Below, piece after piece: positions 1 through 9,400 of a stretch of DNA of 12,693 nt. Below the pieces are notes generated by a model, which made no database searches, was not told where the DNA came from, and worked only from the letters and a program-made list of their open reading frames with translations. The stretch spans positions 8,880 through 21,572 of the forward strand of contig LSSN01000227.1 of the NCBI GenBank assembly GCA_001970855.1, given 5' to 3'. This DNA is from Smittium culicis. Lineage: Eukaryota; Kickxellomycota; Harpellomycetes; Harpellales; Legeriomycetaceae. Each line of letters starts with the position of its first letter. The stretch's first letter is position 1. A program made the translations under genes and the position numbers.

Positions 1-275
1 GGGGGGGGGGGGAAGAGGAGGAGGAAGTATGGGTTATAAAAAGCAGATATATTTTATAAAGAAAGAAAGAAAGAAAGCAAGAGTTAGATAGGCGAGTAGA
101 AAAGAGAGCGTGGGTGTATTGTTACAGAGGTGATAGGGAGAGGTGGGTATTGAGACGCAGAGAATAGAGGCGAGAGTTAAAGACCCGAGTTTTTTGTATT
201 TTATTTATTGAGTGGAAAACGTAAGAGAATTTCTGAAACAAACTCCGAGTAAATATACAGTATATATATTTGAAT

Positions 276-297
276 TTAATTAATTTAAATTAATTAA
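276..297. repeat. 22-bp perfect AT palindrome
   Basis: The two halves around the centre at 286/287 pair perfectly over 11 bases (TTAATTAATTT / AAATTAATTAA). It contains only A and T, so it may be chance in AT-rich DNA. I cannot assign a function. Confidence 0.8.
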
Positions 298-768
298 TTG
301 AAAAGTATTTTGCAAATTAAAATATATGGATAATAGTAGGGAAATAAAGAAAATTTATGCGTTTGTTTGTTTGTATGTATTTTTAGATTTCCACCGCTAA
401 AGTCGAGTAAAAGTCGTAAATCGAATAACCATACACAGATGCGAACCTGTAAAATTAAATGTTTTTTTTTTTTGCAAAATTAGAGCAAGAACCTTTTTTT
501 TTACACACAATTATATTTTTGACTTGACTTGGGATAATATAATATTGGGCGAGTTCAGGGTGCGAATGGGTCAAACCGCATCTAGAATATTATGAGTTGT
601 GAGGAGCTCTGAAGTAATTTAAAAAAAAAAAAAAAAAGAGCTGTGGTGTTGGCCAGTGTAAGCTTTCTGAATTCATAAAACGGGATCTAAAAATTAATTT
701 TGAATGTACTAATAAACAACAAAGTTTAATATTTTTTTTTGAGCAGTGAATTATTATAAAAGTTTAAG

Positions 769-927
769 ATGCGAGATATTAATAGTCAAGATAATTCTAT
801 ATACGTGGGGACTGAGCAGTTTCTGACACAAGTTAATCCATATCTGATTAATGGCGATATTAGAATAAAGCATCGTTTTAGCCGAGCTATGACCATATTA
901 ATAACCGAGTTAGCTGTATCCTTCTAG
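769..927 (+). other. Possible 52-codon ORF or coding relic
   Basis: An ATG with A at -3 (AAGATG) opens a 52-residue frame ending at TAG 925-927. A TATTATAAAAG stretch lies just upstream. The predicted peptide has mixed, protein-like composition (for example NPYLINGDIRIKHRFSRAM) but matches nothing I recognise. The same frame stays open after the TAG for another 60 codons, to TGA at 1108-1110. The ORF's 3' end lies in the first copy of a 46-bp tandem duplication; 46 is not a multiple of 3, so the duplication shifts the frame. A real small gene, an exon, a decayed gene and chance are all possible. Chance or relic seems most likely. Confidence 0.2.
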
Positions 928-959
928 CTGAGCTATGACCATTTTAATAACCGAGTTAG
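884..959 (+). repeat. 46-bp tandem duplication (two copies)
   Basis: A 30-base segment starting GAGCTATGACCAT and ending AACCGAGTTAG occurs at 884-913 and again at 930-959, a period of 46 bases. The copies differ at one position (A at 897, T at 943). The 16-base spacer between them contains TAGCTGAG across the junction. Near identity suggests a recent duplication. Confidence 0.9.
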
Positions 960-1166
960 TAGATCTGCAATACCTTTGCCAATAGGATCTAAAGATGCTG
1001 GCTATGGTTATCCCTTTCTCTCCTTAAAAAATATGTATCTAAAGGCGAGAAATTGCAGCCATTGCTTAAATTTAAAAACACGAGCTGTACTTACTGTTAG
1101 CGCCCATTGATAAGCATAGGAATAGCAACCATTGTCGTTATTCATAGCAACAAGTAGCTATGTTGG

Positions 1167-1249
1167 TAGCTGAGTTTGGCTGTGAAGAAAATCATTAGCT
1201 GAGTTTGGCTGTGTAGAAAGCCATTAGCTGAGTTTGGCTGTGAAGAAAG
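1167..1249 (+). repeat. 29-bp tandem repeat, three copies
   Basis: The unit begins TAGCTGAGTTTGGCTGTG and continues with an (A/T)AGAAA stretch. Copies start at 1167, 1196 and 1225, and the last is incomplete at its 3' end. The copies are nearly identical, differing at a few positions such as GAAG versus GTAG. The unit shares the TAGCTGAG core with the 46-bp repeat at 925-932. The period is not a multiple of 3, and some frames meet stops (TAG, TGA), so it is unlikely to encode a protein repeat. Confidence 0.9.
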
Positions 1250-1269
1250 TTGGTGGCTTTTGATAAAAC

Positions 1270-1310
1270 CACTTGGATTTACAAGATTAATGATTTTCTT
1301 AGTCCAAGTG
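1270..1310. repeat. Inverted repeat with 8-bp stem
   Basis: CACTTGGA (1270-1277) is followed by its exact reverse complement TCCAAGTG (1303-1310), with a 25-base loop. It lies just downstream of the 29-bp repeats. It could form a weak hairpin; nothing shows that it works as one. Confidence 0.6.
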
Positions 1311-1719
1311 AAAGAGATTAAGGATATGACATTAGCTGCAATTGGCCAAGTCTACTCCTAAACATGTATTTCCTGCGAATAATCGAGCTCCTTTATGTAG
1401 ATTTATAGCAATAGATTAAGAATGTGTTGGAGCAGAGTAGTTTTCTAGTTCTTGTTTGACTGATAATATCAAGATGGTTTGTCAGACGCTGATCAGCCAA
1501 TAGAATTTAGAACACAGAGAAATGCGAGATAAAAAAAAGGCCAAGAGTTTATTGCAAACTTGAATGCTGCAAGATAGTGAAGGCTAAAAAAAAAAGAATA
1601 TATGACTGACAAGTAAAGTTCAAATATAAACCTATTCATAATATACTTAAGCCTCTTACTAACGCAATTATAAATTAATAGCTTTTGATAACTAATAAAG
1701 AACTGCTTTTATTATAACT

Positions 1720-2730
1720 ATGCTTTCGCGACTATCAGCAATTCCAAAGACTCCAGTTAGACAGTGTGTCGGCGCATATACTCGCTTATATTCCACTACC
1801 AATGACACCAATCCAAGCAAAACGAAGGAAACTTCGCCATTTGAAAAAGTAACTGTATTCGGTGCAGGTTTAATGGGTGCAGGGATCGCTCAAGTGTCAG
1901 CTATGAGCAACCATCAAGTGCAGCTGGTTGACGTTAGCGAAGATGCAATCAATAAAGGCCAGACTTATATCCTAAAGTCACTGAAGAGAATTGCCAAGAA
2001 GAAGTTCCCTGAAAGCCAGCCTGAACAAATCAGCTTCACCGAGAACATCTACTCCAAAATAGACTTTTCAACAAACCCTGAACTCGCCGTTTCTAACGCC
2101 GACTTGGTTGTTGAGGCCATAATAGAAAATATCGACATCAAACGCAAAATATTTACTCAGCTAGACGCCGTTGCCCCAAAACACACCATTTTCACAAGCA
2201 ACACAAGTTCCTTGCCCATCGCCGATATATTCTCCGTTGTATCTGAAACTCGCAAAGCCACTACTGCTGGTCTCCATTTCTTCAATCCAGTCTCGCAAAT
2301 GAAACTAGTCGAAATCGTCAAGAGCAATACTACAAATACCGACACTTTCGATAAGCTTACCTCCTTCTGCCTCGCTTTAGGTAAGGCCCCAGTCACCTGC
2401 AAAGACACTCCTGGGTTCATCGTCAACCGCTTGCTTGTCCCATACATGATGGAAGCCATCCGAATGCTCGAACGTGGTGATGCGTCTGCCAAAGACATCG
2501 ATACTGCCATGAAGCTTGGTGCCGGGTACCCCATGGGCCCCTTCGAACTCCTCGACTACGTAGGTCTAGACACCGTCAAGTTTATCACTAACGGCTGGTA
2601 CGAATCTTACCCAGAACTCAGAGCAAGTGGTATCGCTTCTCCCTCAAAGATGCTCGACGACCTCGTAAGCTCCGGAAAACTAGGCGTCAAGTCCGGCGAA
2701 GGCTTCTACAGCTATGCTAAAAAAGCCTAA
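1720..2730 (+). CDS. Mitochondrial 3-hydroxyacyl-CoA dehydrogenase
   Basis: Predicted to catalyse the NAD+-dependent oxidation of L-3-hydroxyacyl-CoA to 3-ketoacyl-CoA, the third step of beta-oxidation, in the mitochondrial matrix. The 336-residue protein matches the short-chain HADH/3-hydroxybutyryl-CoA dehydrogenase family in length. Residues 1-40 are rich in Arg, Ser and Thr with few acids (R4, R14, R22; RLYS), like a matrix presequence. The Rossmann fold begins at about 42, with GAGLMG (48-53) and the NAD-selecting Asp at the end of VQLVD (71). By alignment to human HADH, the active-site residues are Ser163 (SNTSSLPI), His186 (GLHFFNP), Glu198 (MKLVEIV) and Asn236 (PGFIVNR). The dimerisation domain follows (GAGYPMGPFELLDYVGLD, 267-284) and the protein ends normally at GEGFYSY. 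It has no introns. The ATG has A at -3 and is the only start that retains the presequence. The bacterial-type Hbd/PaaH name is possible, but the presequence favours HADH. Confidence 0.93.
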   Translation: MLSRLSAIPKTPVRQCVGAYTRLYSTTNDTNPSKTKETSPFEKVTVFGAGLMGAGIAQVSAMSNHQVQLVDVSEDAINKGQTYILKSLKRIAKKKFPESQPEQISFTENIYSKIDFSTNPELAVSNADLVVEAIIENIDIKRKIFTQLDAVAPKHTIFTSNTSSLPIADIFSVVSETRKATTAGLHFFNPVSQMKLVEIVKSNTTNTDTFDKLTSFCLALGKAPVTCKDTPGFIVNRLLVPYMMEAIRMLERGDASAKDIDTAMKLGAGYPMGPFELLDYVGLDTVKFITNGWYESYPELRASGIASPSKMLDDLVSSGKLGVKSGEGFYSYAKKA

Positions 2731-2750
2731 TTTAGCCCCCTTAACTCGCT

Positions 2751-2768
2751 AATAAATATTTAAATAAA
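2751..2768 (+). terminator. Poly(A) signal candidates of dehydrogenase gene
   Basis: AATAAA occurs at 2751-2756 and again at 2763-2768, 21 and 33 bases after the stop codon. The position fits fungal cleavage and polyadenylation signals. Confidence 0.5.
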
Positions 2769-2947
2769 CAACTCCTCCCTTCTATCTCTAAATTCATTAC
2801 TACAATTCTAACTGTCCACTTCTCTTCTCTCCCTATTTTTATTACTATACTATACTATACTGACTTTTCTCCATTTTCATTGGCTTAGAATGTATTGAAC
2901 TAGACCCTACCTTTTGTGACTATAATTGAAAGACTCCTATTTGCTGC

Positions 2948-2999
2948 ATTTTAGTCGCTAAAATTTAATTAGTTTATTGTCTTAATCGTTAAATTTTAG
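2948..2999. repeat. Nested inverted repeats sharing one arm
   Basis: ATTTTAG (2948-2954) and CTAAAAT (2958-2964) form a 7-bp stem with a 3-base loop. An overlapping segment, CTAAAATTTAA (2958-2968), is also the exact reverse complement of TTAAATTTTAG (2989-2999). The middle arm can therefore pair with either side. It lies about 220 bases past the dehydrogenase stop codon. It might act in termination, but AT-rich chance is possible. Confidence 0.7.
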
Positions 3000-3462
3000 T
3001 TTATTTTTACACTGAAAAAATTGACATCATCTAATATCCTAAACTCAATGTATGCTACATTTGACGCCCAACTCAAGTATTAAATAAAAATAAATTCCTG
3101 ATTCCAATTTAGCTAAATTAAAATAAATAAATATATCGAATTCTAATTAATCTGATTCGAAGACTTTTTTTTTAGCCAACAAAACAGAAGCTAGACCTCA
3201 TTTAGATATAAATCTAGAAAAGTATTTAAACCCCACTGTTTTCCCGCATGAATTACTTATCCTTACAATTCCTATTCCACTTTTCGCATCTGTACATTTA
3301 ACCCTACCCCTCTTCACTCCTCCTTCCCTTACCATTCTACCTCCTCGCAATTATTATACGTATTCTTTATTCTCGTTTCTTACTTTTACACTCCTTAGTT
3401 TTATTTTGCTGTAATTTTATATCCTTTTTGCATTCTACCGCTACTTTTCCTTTCTTTATATC

Positions 3463-6400
3463 ATGTTCACTAATTCAAATCCTCGTCTCGATTCTTTTAA
3501 AGGCTGCTCAGAAGCTGCGTTTGATATTATTCTGACCTACTTGCACGAGGATTCCTTATCCGACTCGCAACTTGTAGATATTTATACGAATTTTATGGTC
3601 CTAATTTCAAGCTTTAATACAAATAACAACTTAGCCATAGAAACTACCTCCACTATGATTGAATGTATCCCAAACAAATCTTTATTGCAAATACGCGACT
3701 CTATAAAACTAATGTTACCATCATTATCAAACCACGATTCTATCAATCTTATATCCCTAATAAAAAATCTCTTTCTATCCTTTAAAAAATTTCAATTCAT
3801 CTCCTTCTTCGACTTAATCCTCAAATTCAACTCTTTCGGAAATCTAAACACTAGCAATTTAATTACTTCGATAAAAAATAACGGCTCCTTTTCCCTCTCA
3901 AAATTCGACATTCTGTCCGACTTTTCTGACAACGATTTAATTCTCTCGAAGGTTTTTATCCCATTTAATAACTTTTATATTATATTTATTTATGAATTCA
4001 CATACCATCCCATTTCTATAAGCTTTTTTATTTTTTTCTCTATTCCAATTTTCCCCTTTTTAACTTTATTATACCTTTTAACTATTAATGATCATAGATA
4101 TCTATTCTTGAAATCCTTATATTATACCTAAGCGCTAACTTCAAAGCTTCAAAAATAGAACTAATCTCTATCCAAGCCTATTTAGCTGCCTTTTTAGGAT
4201 TCAATCATATTTATATCACTTACTCTGACGATTTATTTATCCCCAAATTCTCTGGTATCAACTCGATAGATTCATTACCTGACATTCTCATCTCCGAAAA
4301 TATCCCTAATCTGAAAACAACTGATCTAGATCATCTTGCTCACAAAAGGTCTTTACTATTTAATAAGTCTTTCTCCCTCTTGGAACTTCTTCTCGATACG
4401 TGTTGGTCTGATTACCAAGAAAAATCTTTCTTTTATGATCTTGTTTATAAAGATAACTCCCAAACAAACGAAAAACCTTCGACTAACTCATCGTATCTCT
4501 CTAATCTTTTAAATTTTACAACCAAAAATCAACCATTCATTTCTGATGATATTGAAAGTCAGACTTCTCAATTTTCATCATACCCTATTCCACAAAATAT
4601 ACCCCACACTAATATTAAAAATGTAAATAACTCTCATAAATTTGATATTTACTTCACAAATAATAAAAATATTACTCAACAATTATCAAGCAGATCTTCA
4701 AGCCTAGATACTAGCAGCAGCGAGTCTGCCTCCACGGACTATTCATACTCAGATTTAAACTCAAAATTTAGTTTCAAAAATAACGAATTTATCAGCGAAA
4801 TAAAAATACATCCAATTAGTTCAAATTTTTTAAACTTCAAATCTGTAGACGATATTGGTTCAAGAAGTATTTGTATCGCTCAGTTAGTTTTATCTTATTT
4901 CGAAGAATTAAACCCCAATTCAGATTTTTCAAAATATCACCTACATGAATGGCTTTCTGCTCTCTTTGTTCTATTATATAAATTCGATACTGATGACCCT
5001 CAGATTTTTGATAATGTATTGTCATCTTTAAATAAAACATTCATTCTTTTATTTAAAGACGTTATACTACCTGTTAAAAATGTTGTTGTAGAGATTTGCA
5101 GATGTATCGCAACAAAAAACTGCCGCGAAAAAACTTTTTACTCAATCCATTTTTCCTTGACATACTACTCTCTATGCTACCTATCCATTTTAGACATGAA
5201 TAAATCGAAACATTTTGATGCAAAGTCGCTCCCTTTTCATATCTCTACTTTTGATTATGACAGCATCTTCCACAGTGTGAAGAATATAATAAAAATTATT
5301 TTTTATAACTCGCTGCTCAACTCTGATATCGTTAACCTCTTTCACGGGTTTTTTTTCGTCCAGTTTGATCAATTGGCTATTGATAGCAGCCTTCAGAGAT
5401 TGTCTGGAGCTATTGGAACTCAAATATTTTATATTTTTAGTAGTTTAATTAACTCTTACCTCGTTGGAGAAGGAAGAAAAAAACTTGTTCAGGTTTTACA
5501 ATCTATTGACAAGCTTTTTGAAGATAACGATGAAGATATAAAATTTCATATTTTACACATCCCTGTAATCAACTCGATTGACTTATTGGGAGTTATTCTT
5601 GAAAAGGACGATTCCCCAATCAAAGCAACAATGATTCTATCCCTAGTTAATAGCTATATAAAATGCCATGAAAAAAATAATGATTCAAATATATCGTTAT
5701 TTAACCACAAATTTTCAACCCACTTTGTAAAAAGATCTTTGAAAAATCAATTATCAGAGATCGTCAATAAGAACGCTAAAAAATTTACTAAAAATGAAGA
5801 ACGATCCAAGTTTGGAAGGGAAATTATCGAGTTTATTATATTATTGGCCAGAAACTCGAACTCTATGACACTAAAATTTAGTGATGAATGTCGCCTGCTC
5901 CAAAAAAATATCTTACTTGCTATTTTATCAAATTTTGATATTACTGAAAAATCGTTGTTTAGTGCTGTGGAATCTTACTATTACATAGCAGCTGATATCA
6001 AATTTAGACCATCTAACTTTTTTTTGACAAGCCATGGCGACATTGAGCTCACAAGAGGTTATAAAACATGCTATAGAAATATCCTTATGGAGTTGGCTCG
6101 TGACTCTAAAAAATTTAATGAATGGAATAATGACATTTTTGACTTTGAAGTAGGCTCATTAGGCTTAAAATTTATAATGAATTATATCCAAAGCTTCAAG
6201 CCTGATGGCCCAATATGTTTTTCTAGTAAATCAGCTTTTAATACATTAAAGTTTATTCAAAAAAAGTGCCAATCAATATCAAAGGAGGTTGAAGATTCTG
6301 TTTTACAGTATAAAAAAATTATTAAATCTTCCAATAATAAAAGTGGCACAAAGGTTATTGTTGACAATGCAGGTAACAAAGGTGTCGACTTTGATAAAAA

Positions 6401-9400
6401 AAAAAAAAATATTGCATCAAATAATGTTTATTCAGAACCTAGAAAATTCTCGTTTTTTAATGATGAAGCTACTTCATCTAATCTCAGTTTAAACACCCAA
6501 ACGTTTACACCCTATAATGGAAAAGATAATTCATCTGATTTCGAAAATAGAATTCATACCACAAAACCAAAAACCAGCATATCTACAAATTCCTTTAACA
6601 GATTAGTATATCAAGTTAAGAAAAAGTCAAAAATACCAAAAAGAAAATCTGATTATAAAAGAAAAAAAATACCTAGTGTCAGATATGAACATTTGCTGTT
6701 CTATAATGTATATAAAAAAACATACAATCTAATACAGTCTAAATTTAAAAGAATTGAAAAAAGCTTTTTGGAAAATTTGAAAATTTTGGCATTAAGACAG
6801 CTAAACAATATTTTCAAATTAGAACCGATTCCTTTAAATATGTGGATTTCGATTGGGATTTTTTCTAAAAGTAACACGAACCCCTCTAAGAAATCTATTA
6901 ACCACTTTATCCACCAAAATTCACATTTTAAACAATTAAATAAAAATTTTATAAACCAATTGCGCTTATATCTGGACTTGATTGATACTCTTCAATTTCT
7001 AGTTAGGTTTAGAGATTACGACGATAGAGACTATATGCTATTGTTTGAAATTGCAGAAAAAGACTTTTCTGAAGACTCATTACAATCTAGCGATAGTAAT
7101 GAGAATCAAAATTTTAAAAGAGTCTATATTTACAATCCAAAAAAAAATCTTTATTTGCTCATTCTTAATATTGTGTTTTCGATTGAAGGAATTTTTTTAC
7201 TTAAGCAACTCAATTCTGAAAAATTAGATGACCATCAAAACTCATCAATTAATAATGAGTTCAAATCCCGCCTAGCAAATATACTTTTACCCAAAAAAGA
7301 CAACTATTTATTACCTCCATTCATTAGACCAACACACAATATTAGAGGTGTTGATATTTTAGAATTTGAGAAATACTATTGGGCTCTAAATAGTTACATA
7401 CAAAAAACCAGTAATTTCAATGGAGCGCACTTCTTTGATTCAAATGTAAGCGCTGTAGATTTGATTCATAGTGAAGTTTTAGATAAATACAATAGCACGT
7501 ATTACTTTCCACCTGGATCAGATGGATTATCTCAATATATTAACTTCAACAATGAACGCTTGAATATCAGGGAATTGCATAATAATTTTTCTCCTTTTAG
7601 GAAAGATCTTTTAAAGCAGTTCAATTACATATATAACTTGGAGTTTTTGAATAAGTTAATGGACACAATGGAAAATAACATTAGTAAAAATTATTTGTGG
7701 GCTAATTCTCGTGCTAGTAGTTGGGTCTTTCTTGTTTCTATCCTTGGAAGAATTTCTAAAGCTATTCTGAATGCAAAGCTATTGTCTGGGCTAAACCAGA
7801 GTGAAATAAATAGTTCTCCACCCAATTTAGATTTAAGCAAAAGCTCGATTGTAAATCATTTAGACTCATTTTCTGGTTACCAGCTTAAAAATAATCCAAA
7901 TAACTATTGTTCTAATGCGGACTTAGAAATACCAATTGAAAAGGCCAAATTTGATATTGATAGTACATTACCTAATTCAATTAACACTAAAGACAATGAC
8001 ATTCAATCAAAAAAAAGCTCTTTAATGCCTACAGACAGCATAAATGGCAACGTGGAAAACAATTTCATGGGAAATAGATGCTATTCTGTAGTCATACAAC
8101 ATGAAAATAAAGACACTTTGGAAGAACAAACTTTTAATATAAACAAGTTTAAAAGTAGTAATGGCGAAAATAATGATAAAATACGTAAATATATTTTTAA
8201 AGATATTCCTTTAATAACATTATTCTATTTGAATGAGACAAAGCTATCAATGGCAAAGTTGCACAAAAAGACGGTTCTTTTATCAAGAAATGCATTCAAC
8301 TTTTGTTTTAATACGAGCTATGAAAAATGGAAATTAAACTTCATTAATAATTTCACGAATAGAATCAGGTTAGGGAATAATAACTCTATGGAATCGATTT
8401 CAAACGAATCTCTTGAATATCTAAATTTTAGAAATGATCTAGGGAATTTATTAGATACAAGAATAGAAATTTTTAGGCAAAATAACTTTCGTATAATCGA
8501 TTTTGATAAACTTGTATATTATTATGGTATTAACAACAATAGACTTGATACTAACGGATGGCTATTTGACTTGTGCTTCGAGTCGCTCTCTTTAGATATA
8601 CTAATTGATGACGGGCTAAAAATCATATCTTACTCTATATTAGACTCTATGTCTTTGAAGAATTCAAGATCTTCATTGGTACCCTCAAATGACGATGACC
8701 AATTAATTTCTAGCACAAACGACGAATTGGAACCGATTCAAAATGACATCTACTGCAATAGAAATGATCGAGGACATGGTACAAGTATTATGAATAACTG
8801 TGCGAAAAATTCCAAAGAGCTTAACCATCCATGCGAAGTTGATATTAATATACCTGATGATTCAAGTTCTTTTGATATGAGCAAGCATAATATACAAATG
8901 CCTAATATAGATATTACACCGGCAGCCAATTCATCAAAACCATGTTCCTTATCTGACATTGATGGATCTACACCACACATTAATTCCGAAAACTGCGATG
9001 AAAGTATAACAGATAGTAATTTTAATGATTTGAGTGATTCCCTGGACATGGATACATCTATAGACTATTTGGATCTTAATACCTATATTCCAAGACAAAA
9101 AAGCGGGTCTATATCAAGTAGGTTTAAATTTAACGCGCCTACGCTAGCTAGTAAAAAAAACTACGGATTTTTTTCGAGAAAAAGTAAGCATAAAAAAAAT
9201 ATCTCTTATAAAAAAAACGATTTAAATTGCGGCAGCTCAATTAATGAATCTATCAAAAGCAGTAATGTGTCGATTTTATCTGCAGAAGCTAGCTTGAATT
9301 ACCTTGAAACAGGCAAATTTCTTTGTAACGAGTATATGAAAATCTTTTCTGTTAATTTTGAGATTTTTAAGCTGTTCACTCAAATTACAAACTTTAACAT

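Larger units (their letters stand above)
1..1719. other. Left non-coding region with simple repeats
   Basis: I see no ORF above about 55 codons here. The region starts with 12 G followed by a purine-rich stretch (about 1-240, including a short GAAA array near 61-76). A very AT-rich stretch follows, with a 22-bp perfect palindrome (276-297), T runs near 462-474 and an A17 run (621-637). From about 540 to 1500 the GC content rises, and two tandem repeat families and short open stretches appear. The last 200 bases contain the 5' flank of the downstream dehydrogenase gene, with TATA-like stretches near 1625 and 1668. Purine richness at the extreme left resembles the antisense of the CT-rich promoters and introns elsewhere in the window, so a leftward gene may start just outside; that is inference. 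Confidence 0.7.
2731..3462. other. Intergenic region: 3' end, inverted repeats, CT-rich promoter
   Basis: No gene is visible. The left part holds the dehydrogenase 3' region. A short ACTAT array lies at 2844-2860 and a nested inverted repeat at 2948-2999. From about 3235 the top strand becomes strongly pyrimidine-rich (runs such as CCCTACCCCTCTTC) up to the ATG at 3463. Such CT tracts are common in fungal core promoters, so this is probably the promoter and 5' UTR of the large gene. The frame of exon 1 is closed upstream by a TAA at 3412-3414. Confidence 0.6.

Noticed and set aside
428..446. tRNA T-arm-like sequence on the minus strand (GGTTCGCAT)
   Set aside because: The nearly universal A at position 58 is absent, the stem is irregular, and no acceptor stem or D arm could be found.
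2157..2534. 125-codon ORF on the minus strand
   Set aside because: It lies wholly within the dehydrogenase gene, whose sense frame is unambiguous; the antisense translation resembles no protein.
4021..4022. Alternative acceptor AG for intron 1 of the large gene
   Set aside because: It has the right phase, but the resulting frame hits TAA at 4086 and two more stops directly after.
3952..4131. Hydrophobic, membrane-like C-terminus in the unspliced exon 1 frame
   Set aside because: It is the translation of a pyrimidine-rich intron; splicing at 3952/4097 continues the protein in the exon 2 frame.
8750..9049. 99-codon minus-strand ORF
   Set aside because: It is antisense to exon 2 of the large gene, in a low-complexity polar stretch, with no independent signals.
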